Origin: a virus
Length of the DNA stretch: 48,647 nt
Direction: 5' to 3' (one strand)
IMG/VR virus record: IMGVR_UViG_3300002132_000066
Span: 1 to 48,647 of that record
Shown: positions 25,656 to 34,189 of the stretch, in pieces
Layout: each line of letters starts with the position of its first letter
Position numbering within the stretch: the stretch's first letter is position 1
The notes under the pieces: generated by a model
Database searches by the model: none
Seen by the model: the letters and a program-made list of their open reading frames with translations, nothing else
What the model was told of the DNA's origin: nothing
Made by a program: the position numbers and the translations under genes

Positions 25656-27727
25656 TGGTCGAAGAAGTACGGACGATATCCACGACCGAGATTCCTGATT
25701 GGCTTAAAAAGTATCAGGATGAAATCCTCACGCGGGCTCAAGCTCTTGGCAAAGACGAAGGTTTTGTCTTACCGCAATACCAAGTAGCGGGACGAACCCC
25801 CTTACAAGGGCAGGCTTCCCAACTCGCCGCTTCGGGTGTTGGGTCGTACTTCCCCATGCTTCAAGCAGGTGCGGGGACCGTGGGCCAAGGTGTGGGCGGC
25901 TTGCAACAAGCCCAACAGGCAATGATGCAGGGATATGCCCCTCTAGATGCCGCAACCCAAATGACTGGCAATGCTGTTATGGGCGCAGAGCCTTATCGAC
26001 AGGTAGCCTACGACGCGATGGGCCAAGCAATCCCAACAACTATGGCGGCTGCACAAGCGGGCCAAGAAATGGCGGCTCTTGGTCGTCAGGATCTAGGTAC
26101 TGCTGCGGGTCAAGTTCTGGGCGCTGGATCTCGTGGTGAACTAGCCGCCGCCGGTGGCGTTCAAGGTATCTTGGGTGCAGCTATGCAGGGCGATGTTGCC
26201 GCGCAGCAAGCCGCTCAGAATATCCTAGCTCAAACATATCCTGGTCAAGTGTCCTTGGGCCAAGGTGCGATGGACGTGCAGCAAGCTGCACAAACCGGTC
26301 AGGCATACGGTTCGCTTGGAGCTTCTGGGCTCGGGGACCTTGCTTCTCGGTCCGCGCAACTCGGATCTGCGGCTTTGGCTTCGTTGCCTGAATATGGCCA
26401 ACGGATGGAAGCGCAAGGTTTGCAGTCTGCGGCGGACATCCAACGTGCGGCAGGTTCCGGCATTGGATCTACAATGCAGGCTCAAAGGCTATTGTCTGGT
26501 ACAACCGGCCAATACGATCCGTCAAGCACTGCTGCCTTTATGAATCCATACGAAGACTCCGCTGTTCAGCAGGCTCTTCAAGACATCGCCCGTCAAGGGC
26601 AGATTGCACAGCAGGGGGTTGCGGCTCAGGCTGTTGGCTCTGGGGCTTTTGGTGGTTCTCGCCAAGGCGTGGCGCAACAAGAACTTGCCCGCAACGTACT
26701 ACAACAACAAGGGCAGACAGCCGCTCAAATGCGTAACGCTGGATACCAAACTGCTTCGCAAGCCTCTCAGGCTGCGTATGAAGCGTCCATGGGCCGTGGT
26801 CAGAATGCCGCGCAACTCGGTGCTGGAATTGGTCAAGCGCAAGCAGGCCAGTTGATGCAAGGTGCGCAGGCCGCTGGCCAAGCGGCACAGCAAGGCACGC
26901 AAGCAGGGGCCGCAACGGCTCAAGCTGCAACACAAATGGGCTTGGCTGGTTTGGGTCAAGCGGGTCAGCAAGCTGCAACCGCAGCACAAACTGGCTTGGC
27001 TGGTGCAAACGTCGGAATGCAGGGCGCTCAAGCGGCTGGCCAGATGGGGGCGCAAGCTTCTCAAATGGGTGTGCAAGGCGCACAGGCCGCAGGGCAAATG
27101 GGTATGGCTGGATCGCAGCTTGGAATGCAAGGTGCACAATCCGCTGCTCAAACAGGTATGGCTGGCGCAGGACAAGCAGGGGCAGCCGCTCAAACTGCTG
27201 GGGGCTTGGCTGCACAGGGCGCAAACCTTGGAATGCAGGGTACTCAGATGGGTATGGCTGGCGCTCAACAGACCGCGAACATCGGTCAGGGGATCGGGCA
27301 ACTCGGCACTAACTACGGGCAGCTTGGGATTGCAGGCGCGGGGCAACTTGGCGCTATCGCGGGTCAGTACGGCGCACTCGGCCAAGGCATGGGTGCCGTT
27401 GGTCAAGGTCTTGGTTCTCTGGGTATGCAGCAAGCTCAACTGGGCGAAGCGGCACAGGGTCTCAACATGAACGACATCAACATCCTATCCGCGATGGGTG
27501 GACAAGAGCAAGGTCAACAGCAGGCTATCTTGGACGCACAGCGTCAAACACAATACCAGAACGTCATGTCGCCTTATCAGCAGCTTGGCTTCTACTCGGA
27601 TATCTATCAAGGTATGCCAACAGCGCAGTCCACGTTTATGACTCAGCAATCTCCGTCGCCAAGCGTTACATCTCAGCTTGCAGGTTTGGGCATGGGCATG
27701 TATGGTTTAAGCAGAGCGGGGGTGTAA
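25655..27727 (+). CDS. Internal virion protein 2, Ala/Gln/Gly-rich
   Basis: 690 residues. N-terminus IPDWLKKYQDEILTRAQALG is amphipathic. From about residue 60 on it is dominated by Ala, Gln, Gly and Met; residues about 400-560 are near-repeats of GMAGAQAAGQMG and GAQAAGQMG type. Such low-complexity helical proteins lie in the internal-virion slot of podoviruses. The regular composition makes false long frames on the other strand. It is expected to be ejected with DNA. GGGGACC upstream; TAATG start. Confidence 0.78.
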   Translation: MVEEVRTISTTEIPDWLKKYQDEILTRAQALGKDEGFVLPQYQVAGRTPLQGQASQLAASGVGSYFPMLQAGAGTVGQGVGGLQQAQQAMMQGYAPLDAATQMTGNAVMGAEPYRQVAYDAMGQAIPTTMAAAQAGQEMAALGRQDLGTAAGQVLGAGSRGELAAAGGVQGILGAAMQGDVAAQQAAQNILAQTYPGQVSLGQGAMDVQQAAQTGQAYGSLGASGLGDLASRSAQLGSAALASLPEYGQRMEAQGLQSAADIQRAAGSGIGSTMQAQRLLSGTTGQYDPSSTAAFMNPYEDSAVQQALQDIARQGQIAQQGVAAQAVGSGAFGGSRQGVAQQELARNVLQQQGQTAAQMRNAGYQTASQASQAAYEASMGRGQNAAQLGAGIGQAQAGQLMQGAQAAGQAAQQGTQAGAATAQAATQMGLAGLGQAGQQAATAAQTGLAGANVGMQGAQAAGQMGAQASQMGVQGAQAAGQMGMAGSQLGMQGAQSAAQTGMAGAGQAGAAAQTAGGLAAQGANLGMQGTQMGMAGAQQTANIGQGIGQLGTNYGQLGIAGAGQLGAIAGQYGALGQGMGAVGQGLGSLGMQQAQLGEAAQGLNMNDINILSAMGGQEQGQQQAILDAQRQTQYQNVMSPYQQLGFYSDIYQGMPTAQSTFMTQQSPSPSVTSQLAGLGMGMYGLSRAGV

Positions 27728-27728
27728 G

Positions 27729-29612
27729 ATGGACGTTTTAAATCGTAAGCTCTTTGCTAACAAAGAAGCTCGCAACAAGCTTGCGGAGATGGGGGGCATC
27801 ATGGCCTCCTCGGAAGCTTTAATGCGCGAGGCTCAGAACGTCCCAATGTACGCCCCTGGTGGTGTTGTAGACGCCCCGCAGCGTCAGCCGCAGTTTGTTA
27901 TCACCATTCCTGGCTACCGTAATGGGGCCATGCTTCGTATTAATGAGTCTACGCTCATGATGATGAACGACACGATCCCTGACTTGATGTCTCAAGAAGG
28001 AACACAAGTGTTTCCTGTAGAGATGTTTGGCGATAGCGATGCCGCGCTTAAAATTCGTCCAGGGGATGCAATTATTAACGCTGACTTAAACCCTCGGCAA
28101 GAGCAGGAAAACCCCAATCCCAACCTAGTTAATATTTCCGATGTTCCTGGCGATGCGGGCACAATTGCGGGTAGGTACATGGCGGGTATGGACCAACAGA
28201 TGCGTGATTCGTTGTCTCAGTACCCTGTCCCTGCGGTGAACCGTTTTGACATGGAGCTAGGCACGGGATACCAAGGGAACACGCCTGCTCAATTGGCTGC
28301 GCAGCAGGGAGAAGAGTCCCGTCAGCGCGTTGAGGGTTACGACCGTCAGTTTATAAATGACAATGCAAACTTCCCTGCAAGAAATGAACCTGTTGTTTTG
28401 GGTGCGGGAGAGGCAAACGTTCCGTCCATAGACCGTTATGACCCCACTATGGCGGGTCTTGTTTCTGACCTAAGCGGTTCTGGAGATTTCAGAGAGCCCA
28501 GCAGAATGACAGCGATGGAACAGCTGATAGCAGAACAAAGCGCAACACCCATTACGCTTCCTGCACCTGTTGTTTCTTCCGCTCCGGAAAAACTTTTAGT
28601 GCCAAATACCATGCAGGACCCAAGACAAGTTAACCAAGGTACTCCCACTAAGTTTGCTCAAAACATTACGGATTATTTTAGTCAAGAATACAAAAAATCC
28701 AAAGACAGAAATGCGGGTGTTAGTATCGCAGGGTACACGGCTGATGCACCAAAACCTCCTGTTGAGGGTCCACAAGACAGCGGCACTCCACTGTTTGCCC
28801 AAGAAGGGTTTTCGGAGGATAATCTTGTCCCCCCATCAAATACTCGTCCTGGACCATCCACCACCGACAAAGGACTAAGTTTTGGCGCAGACGTTCCTGC
28901 CATGCAAAACCCCGGTGCGTGGGGCGAGGGCATAGCTCTAACCTTTGGTAAGACAGGCAACCCTGGGGACGCCACAGGCGTAGCGCTTTCTGGGCTAGGT
29001 GTTAAGCCTGCGGAAGACCTGAAGTCCCGCAATAAGCAAATGCAAGATCTGTTTAAAGAGATGTTTGGCGATAGCGATGAAGACGTCGCCAAAGAAAAGT
29101 ATCTCAACCTTGCCATGATTGGTTTTGCCATTGCCTCTGGGGCAAGCGGCAACGCCCTCACCAACATCTCTCAAGGGATGATGCAGGGTGTGAGCAAGAT
29201 GCTTGAGGACCAGAAAGATAGAAAAGGCAGAGACGAAAAGCTGAAGTATGCTGCGTTCAACATGGCCTCTGATGCTCAGATCCGTGCGGATGACAGAGCA
29301 ACGGCTCTTATTGACGCTGCGACAACGCGGAAAAATTCGTTTACTGATGCCCTCAACTTATACTCTCTTAAAAAAGATAGAGACGATAAGTCTAAAACTT
29401 TCCTAGACACGGACAAGGGCAAGGGAATGCAAGACCTTTTTGAATCTTTAAACACGGCGTATGGGTCTCCTGCTGCCGCTTTAACACAAATGTCTACCGC
29501 CTATTTACCTGAGGACATAAAAAGATGGCAGTCCGCTTCTGGAATACTAGGAACTCCGGCTGCATTGAGTAAGGAACAAGAAGCTCTGTTTAATAAGTAT
29601 AAAAAGCCATAG
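27729..29612 (+). CDS. Internal virion protein 3
   Basis: 627 residues. N-terminus KLFANKEARNKLAEMGGIMA followed by SSEALMREAQ is a motif I associate with this slot in marine podoviruses. The central part is polar. The C-terminal third (about 430-600) is helical, with IGFAIASGASGNALTNISQG and long Lys/Asp-rich helices, suggesting an extended ejectable structure. EMFGDSD occurs twice, near residues 97 and 452, at the ends of otherwise unrelated segments. No enzyme motif such as lysozyme was found. Confidence 0.75.
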   Translation: MDVLNRKLFANKEARNKLAEMGGIMASSEALMREAQNVPMYAPGGVVDAPQRQPQFVITIPGYRNGAMLRINESTLMMMNDTIPDLMSQEGTQVFPVEMFGDSDAALKIRPGDAIINADLNPRQEQENPNPNLVNISDVPGDAGTIAGRYMAGMDQQMRDSLSQYPVPAVNRFDMELGTGYQGNTPAQLAAQQGEESRQRVEGYDRQFINDNANFPARNEPVVLGAGEANVPSIDRYDPTMAGLVSDLSGSGDFREPSRMTAMEQLIAEQSATPITLPAPVVSSAPEKLLVPNTMQDPRQVNQGTPTKFAQNITDYFSQEYKKSKDRNAGVSIAGYTADAPKPPVEGPQDSGTPLFAQEGFSEDNLVPPSNTRPGPSTTDKGLSFGADVPAMQNPGAWGEGIALTFGKTGNPGDATGVALSGLGVKPAEDLKSRNKQMQDLFKEMFGDSDEDVAKEKYLNLAMIGFAIASGASGNALTNISQGMMQGVSKMLEDQKDRKGRDEKLKYAAFNMASDAQIRADDRATALIDAATTRKNSFTDALNLYSLKKDRDDKSKTFLDTDKGKGMQDLFESLNTAYGSPAAALTQMSTAYLPEDIKRWQSASGILGTPAALSKEQEALFNKYKKP

Positions 29613-29627
29613 AAAGGTAAATAGCCC

Positions 29628-32600
29628 GTGGCCACATTCCAAGAGCTAATGAATGCAGCGCAACAGGCCGACTCGGAAGGGAATGAAGCTGATGCAGCGA
29701 AGCTTGTGCAACTAGCACAACAAGCGCAAGCTTCCGAGGGCTTGGACGAAACCCCAACGGTCACTGAGTCTACGTTCACAGACGTGGGCCGTGGCATTAT
29801 ATCTGCCCCCATTTCTGTTGCTCAAGGGATCTTGGAACTTGGTACTGCCGGAATAGACGCTTCCTTTGATACGGACTACTCTCGCCAAGTTGGCGATGCG
29901 TTCAATCAGTTTAAAGCTGACTACGATCTCGCCCCTCAAAGCTCCGCAGGAAAAATAACCGAGGACGTGATCTCCTTGGGCCTTGGTTTTATCCCAATCG
30001 CTGGTTGGCTGGGTCGCGCTAGTTCCGTGGCCAAATTGGGTAAAGCTGCAAGAGTACCAAAAAGTGGATTCATGCGTTCCGCCGATACCTTTGGTGCGTC
30101 CAATATAGGTAAGACGCTTCTTGATAGCAGGGCTAAACTATATGGGGCCACGGCCCTCGGAACTTTAGGATATGAAACTATCGTCAGCCGCGATGGCCAA
30201 GCTACGCTGTCCGATTCCTTTGATGTCATGCCCGACATGTTCAAAACACAAGCGGACACCGGTCAGACTGGTTCCGCCGAGGGTGTTCGCCGCCTATCAA
30301 ACAAGGCCACTCGTGGCTTAGAGTCGGCTTTTGGCTCTCTGGCCTTTGACATAGGTCTTCCCGCTGTTGGTATGGCCGTTAAGTCCATAGGGTCTTTGCC
30401 TGGTGTAGGGGATGTAGCCTCGGGCATAGCAAAGACGGGTATTAAAACCTTCGAGTTTTTAAACAAAAACTTGGATAAGGTTCCAGGCGTTGTAAAAGCG
30501 AAGGATGGGTGGAACAAGTATTTCACTTATGCGGGCGGCGCTAACGAACTGTTAGGCGAAGAGATTGCGGATACTATGGCGGTGACTGGCACCGCTAAAA
30601 CTAAAGTTCTAAACTATATTAAAGCTTGGGATAGTGAACTAAACAAAGTTATGAAGTTTCAAAAGCTTATTGGCAAAGGCCCTAAGCTTGTGGCCAAGGC
30701 AAACGAGGACCTTAATAAATTCTTTGATGGTCTAGACACAGCCCTTGATAGTTACGCCAATCCAAAGACAGGAATTAACCCTGTTAAAACTGCGGCAGAG
30801 CGTATGAAGACTCTGTCTTTTGAATATCAAGACGACATGCTTAAAGAGCTAGAGGACCAAGCCCTTGGTGCTATTGGCCCTAGAAAACAAAAGCTTGCGG
30901 ACAACATTACTCTTTTAAAACAGCACCAAGACGAGCAGCGCATGTATCTGCGTCGTCGTTTTGAGCGTTACGAAAACCCCGAGACCTGGCTGAAACAATT
31001 TACCCCAGAGTCTAAGGATAGTAGTGCCGCCATTGAAGAGATTAAGAACAATCTTAGATCCATGGGTGTTCCAACTCCTGTGCTTAAAGCAGGGAGGTCA
31101 GAAGAGTGGCTGGACAAAGAAGCCAACAAACAGTTTTACAGCATCCTTGGGTTATCTGTTTCCGAAAATGTTCCGCCTAAACTAGCCGCTGAGAATGCGT
31201 TGAAAGACTTGCAGCTTACGCGCAAAGCAATGTCTATGCCTGGACCAAAGCTGGACATGGCAACGGATATGTTTATTAAACGCGAAGACATGATAAGCCA
31301 GTCTCCAAATCTCCGTAAGCTTATGGGCGAGGTTACAGATCCAAAGGCACGGTTTGCTCAGACAATTGGAGATCAGGCCTCGACCATCGCATCTTTAAAG
31401 TTCTACAGTAACGTGGCCAACAACGACGCACTTACCATGAGCTTTGATGACGGGTTAAAAGCACTAGATAACGGGGGTCGGCCCTCGTTTATCCGCCTGC
31501 CACAAGGGGACGAACTGTTTAAGCAGGGCGCTGAGTTAGGGGAGATTCCAATCTCTGGAGGCACATATGGTATCGGTGGTGCCGATGTTATGATGCGTGA
31601 CACAACGGAGGAAGTGAAACGGTTGATCTCGGCGGGGTATCGCCCTTTGGGCGAGCTAGATAAAAGCTCTATGTTCAAAGGGTCCTATGGGGATCTGTCG
31701 GGTATGTATGTGTCACCAGAGGCAAAAGAGGCCGTGTCTACCGCTGGCCGCCTTGCTCAAAATCCATTTACAGAAGCTGCGGCACTGGCCGTACAGGCAA
31801 AAGGTCTTGCCCAGCGCATGACCATTATTCCTAACCCTCTGTCCCAGATCCGAAACATCTACGGAAACACGCTGATGCTTGCTTCTAATGGGCTGTTAGG
31901 ACGGGATGCTAACTTCTTTGATAGCTTCCGTATGTTTGCGTCCAACGTAAGTAACTTGGATGATGCTGGAACCCAGCGACTCACAAAGATGATGGGAGAA
32001 CTTGGGGTGGTTGAGACCAGTCTTATGGTCAAAGCTATTAAGGACTTTCAAGAGATTGGTAAAGATCTTACCGTGGCAGGCAAAGTGTCTAAGGCTACAG
32101 AGAAAGTGGTGGATGCCATTCCTCTTATGAAAACCTTTGAACGTATGTACTCCGACTCTGACTCGTTCTTTAAAGTTATGTCCGTGCTTGGGGAGAGATC
32201 TCGATTGGCCAATGCCCTGGGAAAAGCAGGCTTTGAAGTTACCGACAGAGGGTTAAAGTCTACCCGAGGGGCGCTTCCTGTTGGGGCTACGCTTGCGGAC
32301 CTGTTTATGGACCAAGGACTTGCTACCCGTGCGGGCAGCAGGGCCTCCGAGGACTTGACTTTCCTTGACGTAATGGCTGGAGATGTAACAAAAGCAACGA
32401 TGCCTATCTACCAGCGTGTTGGTAAAGCCATTAAAGCAATCGACAGGATACCTGTGCTTGGTAGCTTCACATCGTTTGCGTCGGAGAATATTCGTAACTC
32501 TGCCAATATCTTGTCACGCGGCATGAAAGAAATGGCTTTCACAGTGCCCCAGAAGTTTCGTGTGCAGCTAGGGGAAGACGCCGCACGCGCCTTGGAGCGC

Positions 32601-33992
32601 GAGATCCGTGGTATCGGTGCGCAGCGTTTGATGTCGTATACCGCTGTCGCCTATGTCATGCCAGGGGCGGCAACCAAAGCTTCTATGATGGCAACACAGA
32701 CCACCCAAGAGGAATTGGATGCGGCAAAACGATTGACTCCGCCGTACCTTAAAGGTCACGAGCTATCGGTTATTAAGAACGACCACCGTGGCAATATTGA
32801 ACTGGTTGACCAAAGTTACGTCAACCCATACGCCTTTGTTCGTGATCCAGCCATGGCTGCGATACAAACATACAACGAGAAGGGTAAGCTCGATGCCAGC
32901 GAGGTATCCAAACTTTCTTCCGCTGCATGGGCGGGGGTTAAAGCCGTACTGGAGCCATTTGCAGCAGAGTCTCTAGTTTTTGAGCGTGCTCGTGACGTTC
33001 TCCCAGACTCTTGGTTTGGCCGTGGCGGTAAAACGGCCACTGGTTCAGCCATCTATGGGGATTCAGAGGATCTAGGGGACCAGATCGCTAAAGGGTTTAC
33101 TCATATGATGGGCGGGTTTATTCCGGCATACGCCCGTCTTGGTGTTGAAGAGCGCGGCGGTAAGCTTGTGCCAGGTCGTTTGACCCGTGGTGTGCTTGGC
33201 ATTCCAGGAGGCATTGGGCAAGAGTATACTACTGAAGAAGAGGTTGCTCGGGTTGTAAGTGGGTTCACTCCTATTACTATCAATCTACGCAAAGATTTTA
33301 ACTTCCGCGCGAAGGCTTACACTCCTCTGCGTTCTGAGGCCAAAGGCCTAGCGCAGCGCGTGATCAAAGCAAATGACAGCACGCCAGAACAAATGTTTGA
33401 AGCGTGGGACGGCTACCTAGATAGTCTCTACCGTTTGCAAAGTGAACTGTATGCCGATGTCCAAGCTGCTCGCACCTTGGGCCTTAGCGATGCAGAGATT
33501 CGGCAAGAGGTTATCCAAAAGGGCAAAGTTGGTACAACCGAAGCCAACATGATTATGCGCGGGGAGTTTTCTCCTGGTATGACTACGAGCGAGCTTCGCA
33601 AGGAGATCAACCGTGAGATACTGATAGAGAAGCAACCCCGCCTAACAACGGATATCCCGTGGGAGTTCCTCAACCAGATGTCTATCTCCAGACGGGCCAT
33701 GAAACTTGCCCCTGCGGCTGTCGAGCAAAGAGATTTTGAACAAGGCCTTTCTGGAACAGAGCCAGGGCCAAACTTCCAACCGCCTCAAGTAGCGCCGCAA
33801 CCGCAGGTCCAAGCAGCTCCACAAAGCGTACCACAAGCCGCTCCTGAACAATCCGCGCCACAAGCTGCCCCGCAGCCTGCCATACCGACGACACGTCCGG
33901 CTAATGCACCTGTACCTTCGGCGCTAATGGGTGGAAATCCATTTGACCAGCTTCGTAATATGGAAATATTCCAGAGGCGGCAGGGTCAATAG
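29628..33992 (+). CDS. Large internal/ejection protein
   Basis: 1454 residues, the largest protein in the window. Start GTG with AAAGG about 10 nt upstream; the first ATG inside is at residue 8. Residues 1-35 hold an Ala/Gln/Leu helix (DSEGNEADAAKLVQLAQQAQ). Regions near 105-130 and 250-280 are Gly/hydrophobic. Residues 730-960 have a family-like stretch with IIPNPLSQIRNIYGNTLMLA and FERMYSDSDSFFKVMSVLGE, seen in giant podovirus ejection proteins. The C-terminus is Pro/Gln/Ala-rich (APQAAPQPAIPTTRP). It probably forms the trans-envelope channel. No lysozyme or RNA polymerase motif found. Confidence 0.8.
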   Translation: MATFQELMNAAQQADSEGNEADAAKLVQLAQQAQASEGLDETPTVTESTFTDVGRGIISAPISVAQGILELGTAGIDASFDTDYSRQVGDAFNQFKADYDLAPQSSAGKITEDVISLGLGFIPIAGWLGRASSVAKLGKAARVPKSGFMRSADTFGASNIGKTLLDSRAKLYGATALGTLGYETIVSRDGQATLSDSFDVMPDMFKTQADTGQTGSAEGVRRLSNKATRGLESAFGSLAFDIGLPAVGMAVKSIGSLPGVGDVASGIAKTGIKTFEFLNKNLDKVPGVVKAKDGWNKYFTYAGGANELLGEEIADTMAVTGTAKTKVLNYIKAWDSELNKVMKFQKLIGKGPKLVAKANEDLNKFFDGLDTALDSYANPKTGINPVKTAAERMKTLSFEYQDDMLKELEDQALGAIGPRKQKLADNITLLKQHQDEQRMYLRRRFERYENPETWLKQFTPESKDSSAAIEEIKNNLRSMGVPTPVLKAGRSEEWLDKEANKQFYSILGLSVSENVPPKLAAENALKDLQLTRKAMSMPGPKLDMATDMFIKREDMISQSPNLRKLMGEVTDPKARFAQTIGDQASTIASLKFYSNVANNDALTMSFDDGLKALDNGGRPSFIRLPQGDELFKQGAELGEIPISGGTYGIGGADVMMRDTTEEVKRLISAGYRPLGELDKSSMFKGSYGDLSGMYVSPEAKEAVSTAGRLAQNPFTEAAALAVQAKGLAQRMTIIPNPLSQIRNIYGNTLMLASNGLLGRDANFFDSFRMFASNVSNLDDAGTQRLTKMMGELGVVETSLMVKAIKDFQEIGKDLTVAGKVSKATEKVVDAIPLMKTFERMYSDSDSFFKVMSVLGERSRLANALGKAGFEVTDRGLKSTRGALPVGATLADLFMDQGLATRAGSRASEDLTFLDVMAGDVTKATMPIYQRVGKAIKAIDRIPVLGSFTSFASENIRNSANILSRGMKEMAFTVPQKFRVQLGEDAARALEREIRGIGAQRLMSYTAVAYVMPGAATKASMMATQTTQEELDAAKRLTPPYLKGHELSVIKNDHRGNIELVDQSYVNPYAFVRDPAMAAIQTYNEKGKLDASEVSKLSSAAWAGVKAVLEPFAAESLVFERARDVLPDSWFGRGGKTATGSAIYGDSEDLGDQIAKGFTHMMGGFIPAYARLGVEERGGKLVPGRLTRGVLGIPGGIGQEYTTEEEVARVVSGFTPITINLRKDFNFRAKAYTPLRSEAKGLAQRVIKANDSTPEQMFEAWDGYLDSLYRLQSELYADVQAARTLGLSDAEIRQEVIQKGKVGTTEANMIMRGEFSPGMTTSELRKEINREILIEKQPRLTTDIPWEFLNQMSISRRAMKLAPAAVEQRDFEQGLSGTEPGPNFQPPQVAPQPQVQAAPQSVPQAAPEQSAPQAAPQPAIPTTRPANAPVPSALMGGNPFDQLRNMEIFQRRQGQ

Positions 33993-34189
33993 ATACTGAC
34001 GGTAACCCCGTTGCCACCAAAGATGCGGACAAGCTCGTCCGCTTTTTCCTGCATGTCGTTTAGGCACTCGCCGTCGTCCTCAACCTCTGCAGCCGCGTTA
34101 AGCGCTGTAGCAACAAACTCCATGAGAGTGGATATCTGATCTTTATGCATGTCTTTAAGACCAAGACAATCAAACGGTTCTAATTTCAT
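33986..34189 (-). CDS. Small acidic protein downstream of DNA polymerase
   Basis: 67 residues, acidic, helical, ending in a short strand (GGNGVTVSIY). Start overlaps the polymerase stop (4 bp). Its last 7 bp overlap the end of the large ejection gene on the other strand, so this is where the two arms meet. No motif recognised. Last gene of the leftward operon. Confidence 0.7.
   Translation of the reverse strand: MKLEPFDCLGLKDMHKDQISTLMEFVATALNAAAEVEDDGECLNDMQEKADELVRIFGGNGVTVSIY

Noticed and set aside
26538-27439. Long minus-strand frames of 228 and 246 residues
   Set aside because: Shadows of the Ala/Gln/Gly-rich gene; low-complexity, no start signals, opposite to operon direction.
29628-33992. 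Virion RNA polymerase or lysozyme in the giant protein
   Set aside because: No polymerase motifs or transglycosylase Glu motif could be found.
33995-34016. Possible terminator GGTAAC-CCC-GTTGCC between the arms
   Set aside because: Short stem needing a G-T pair, no T-tract on either strand.
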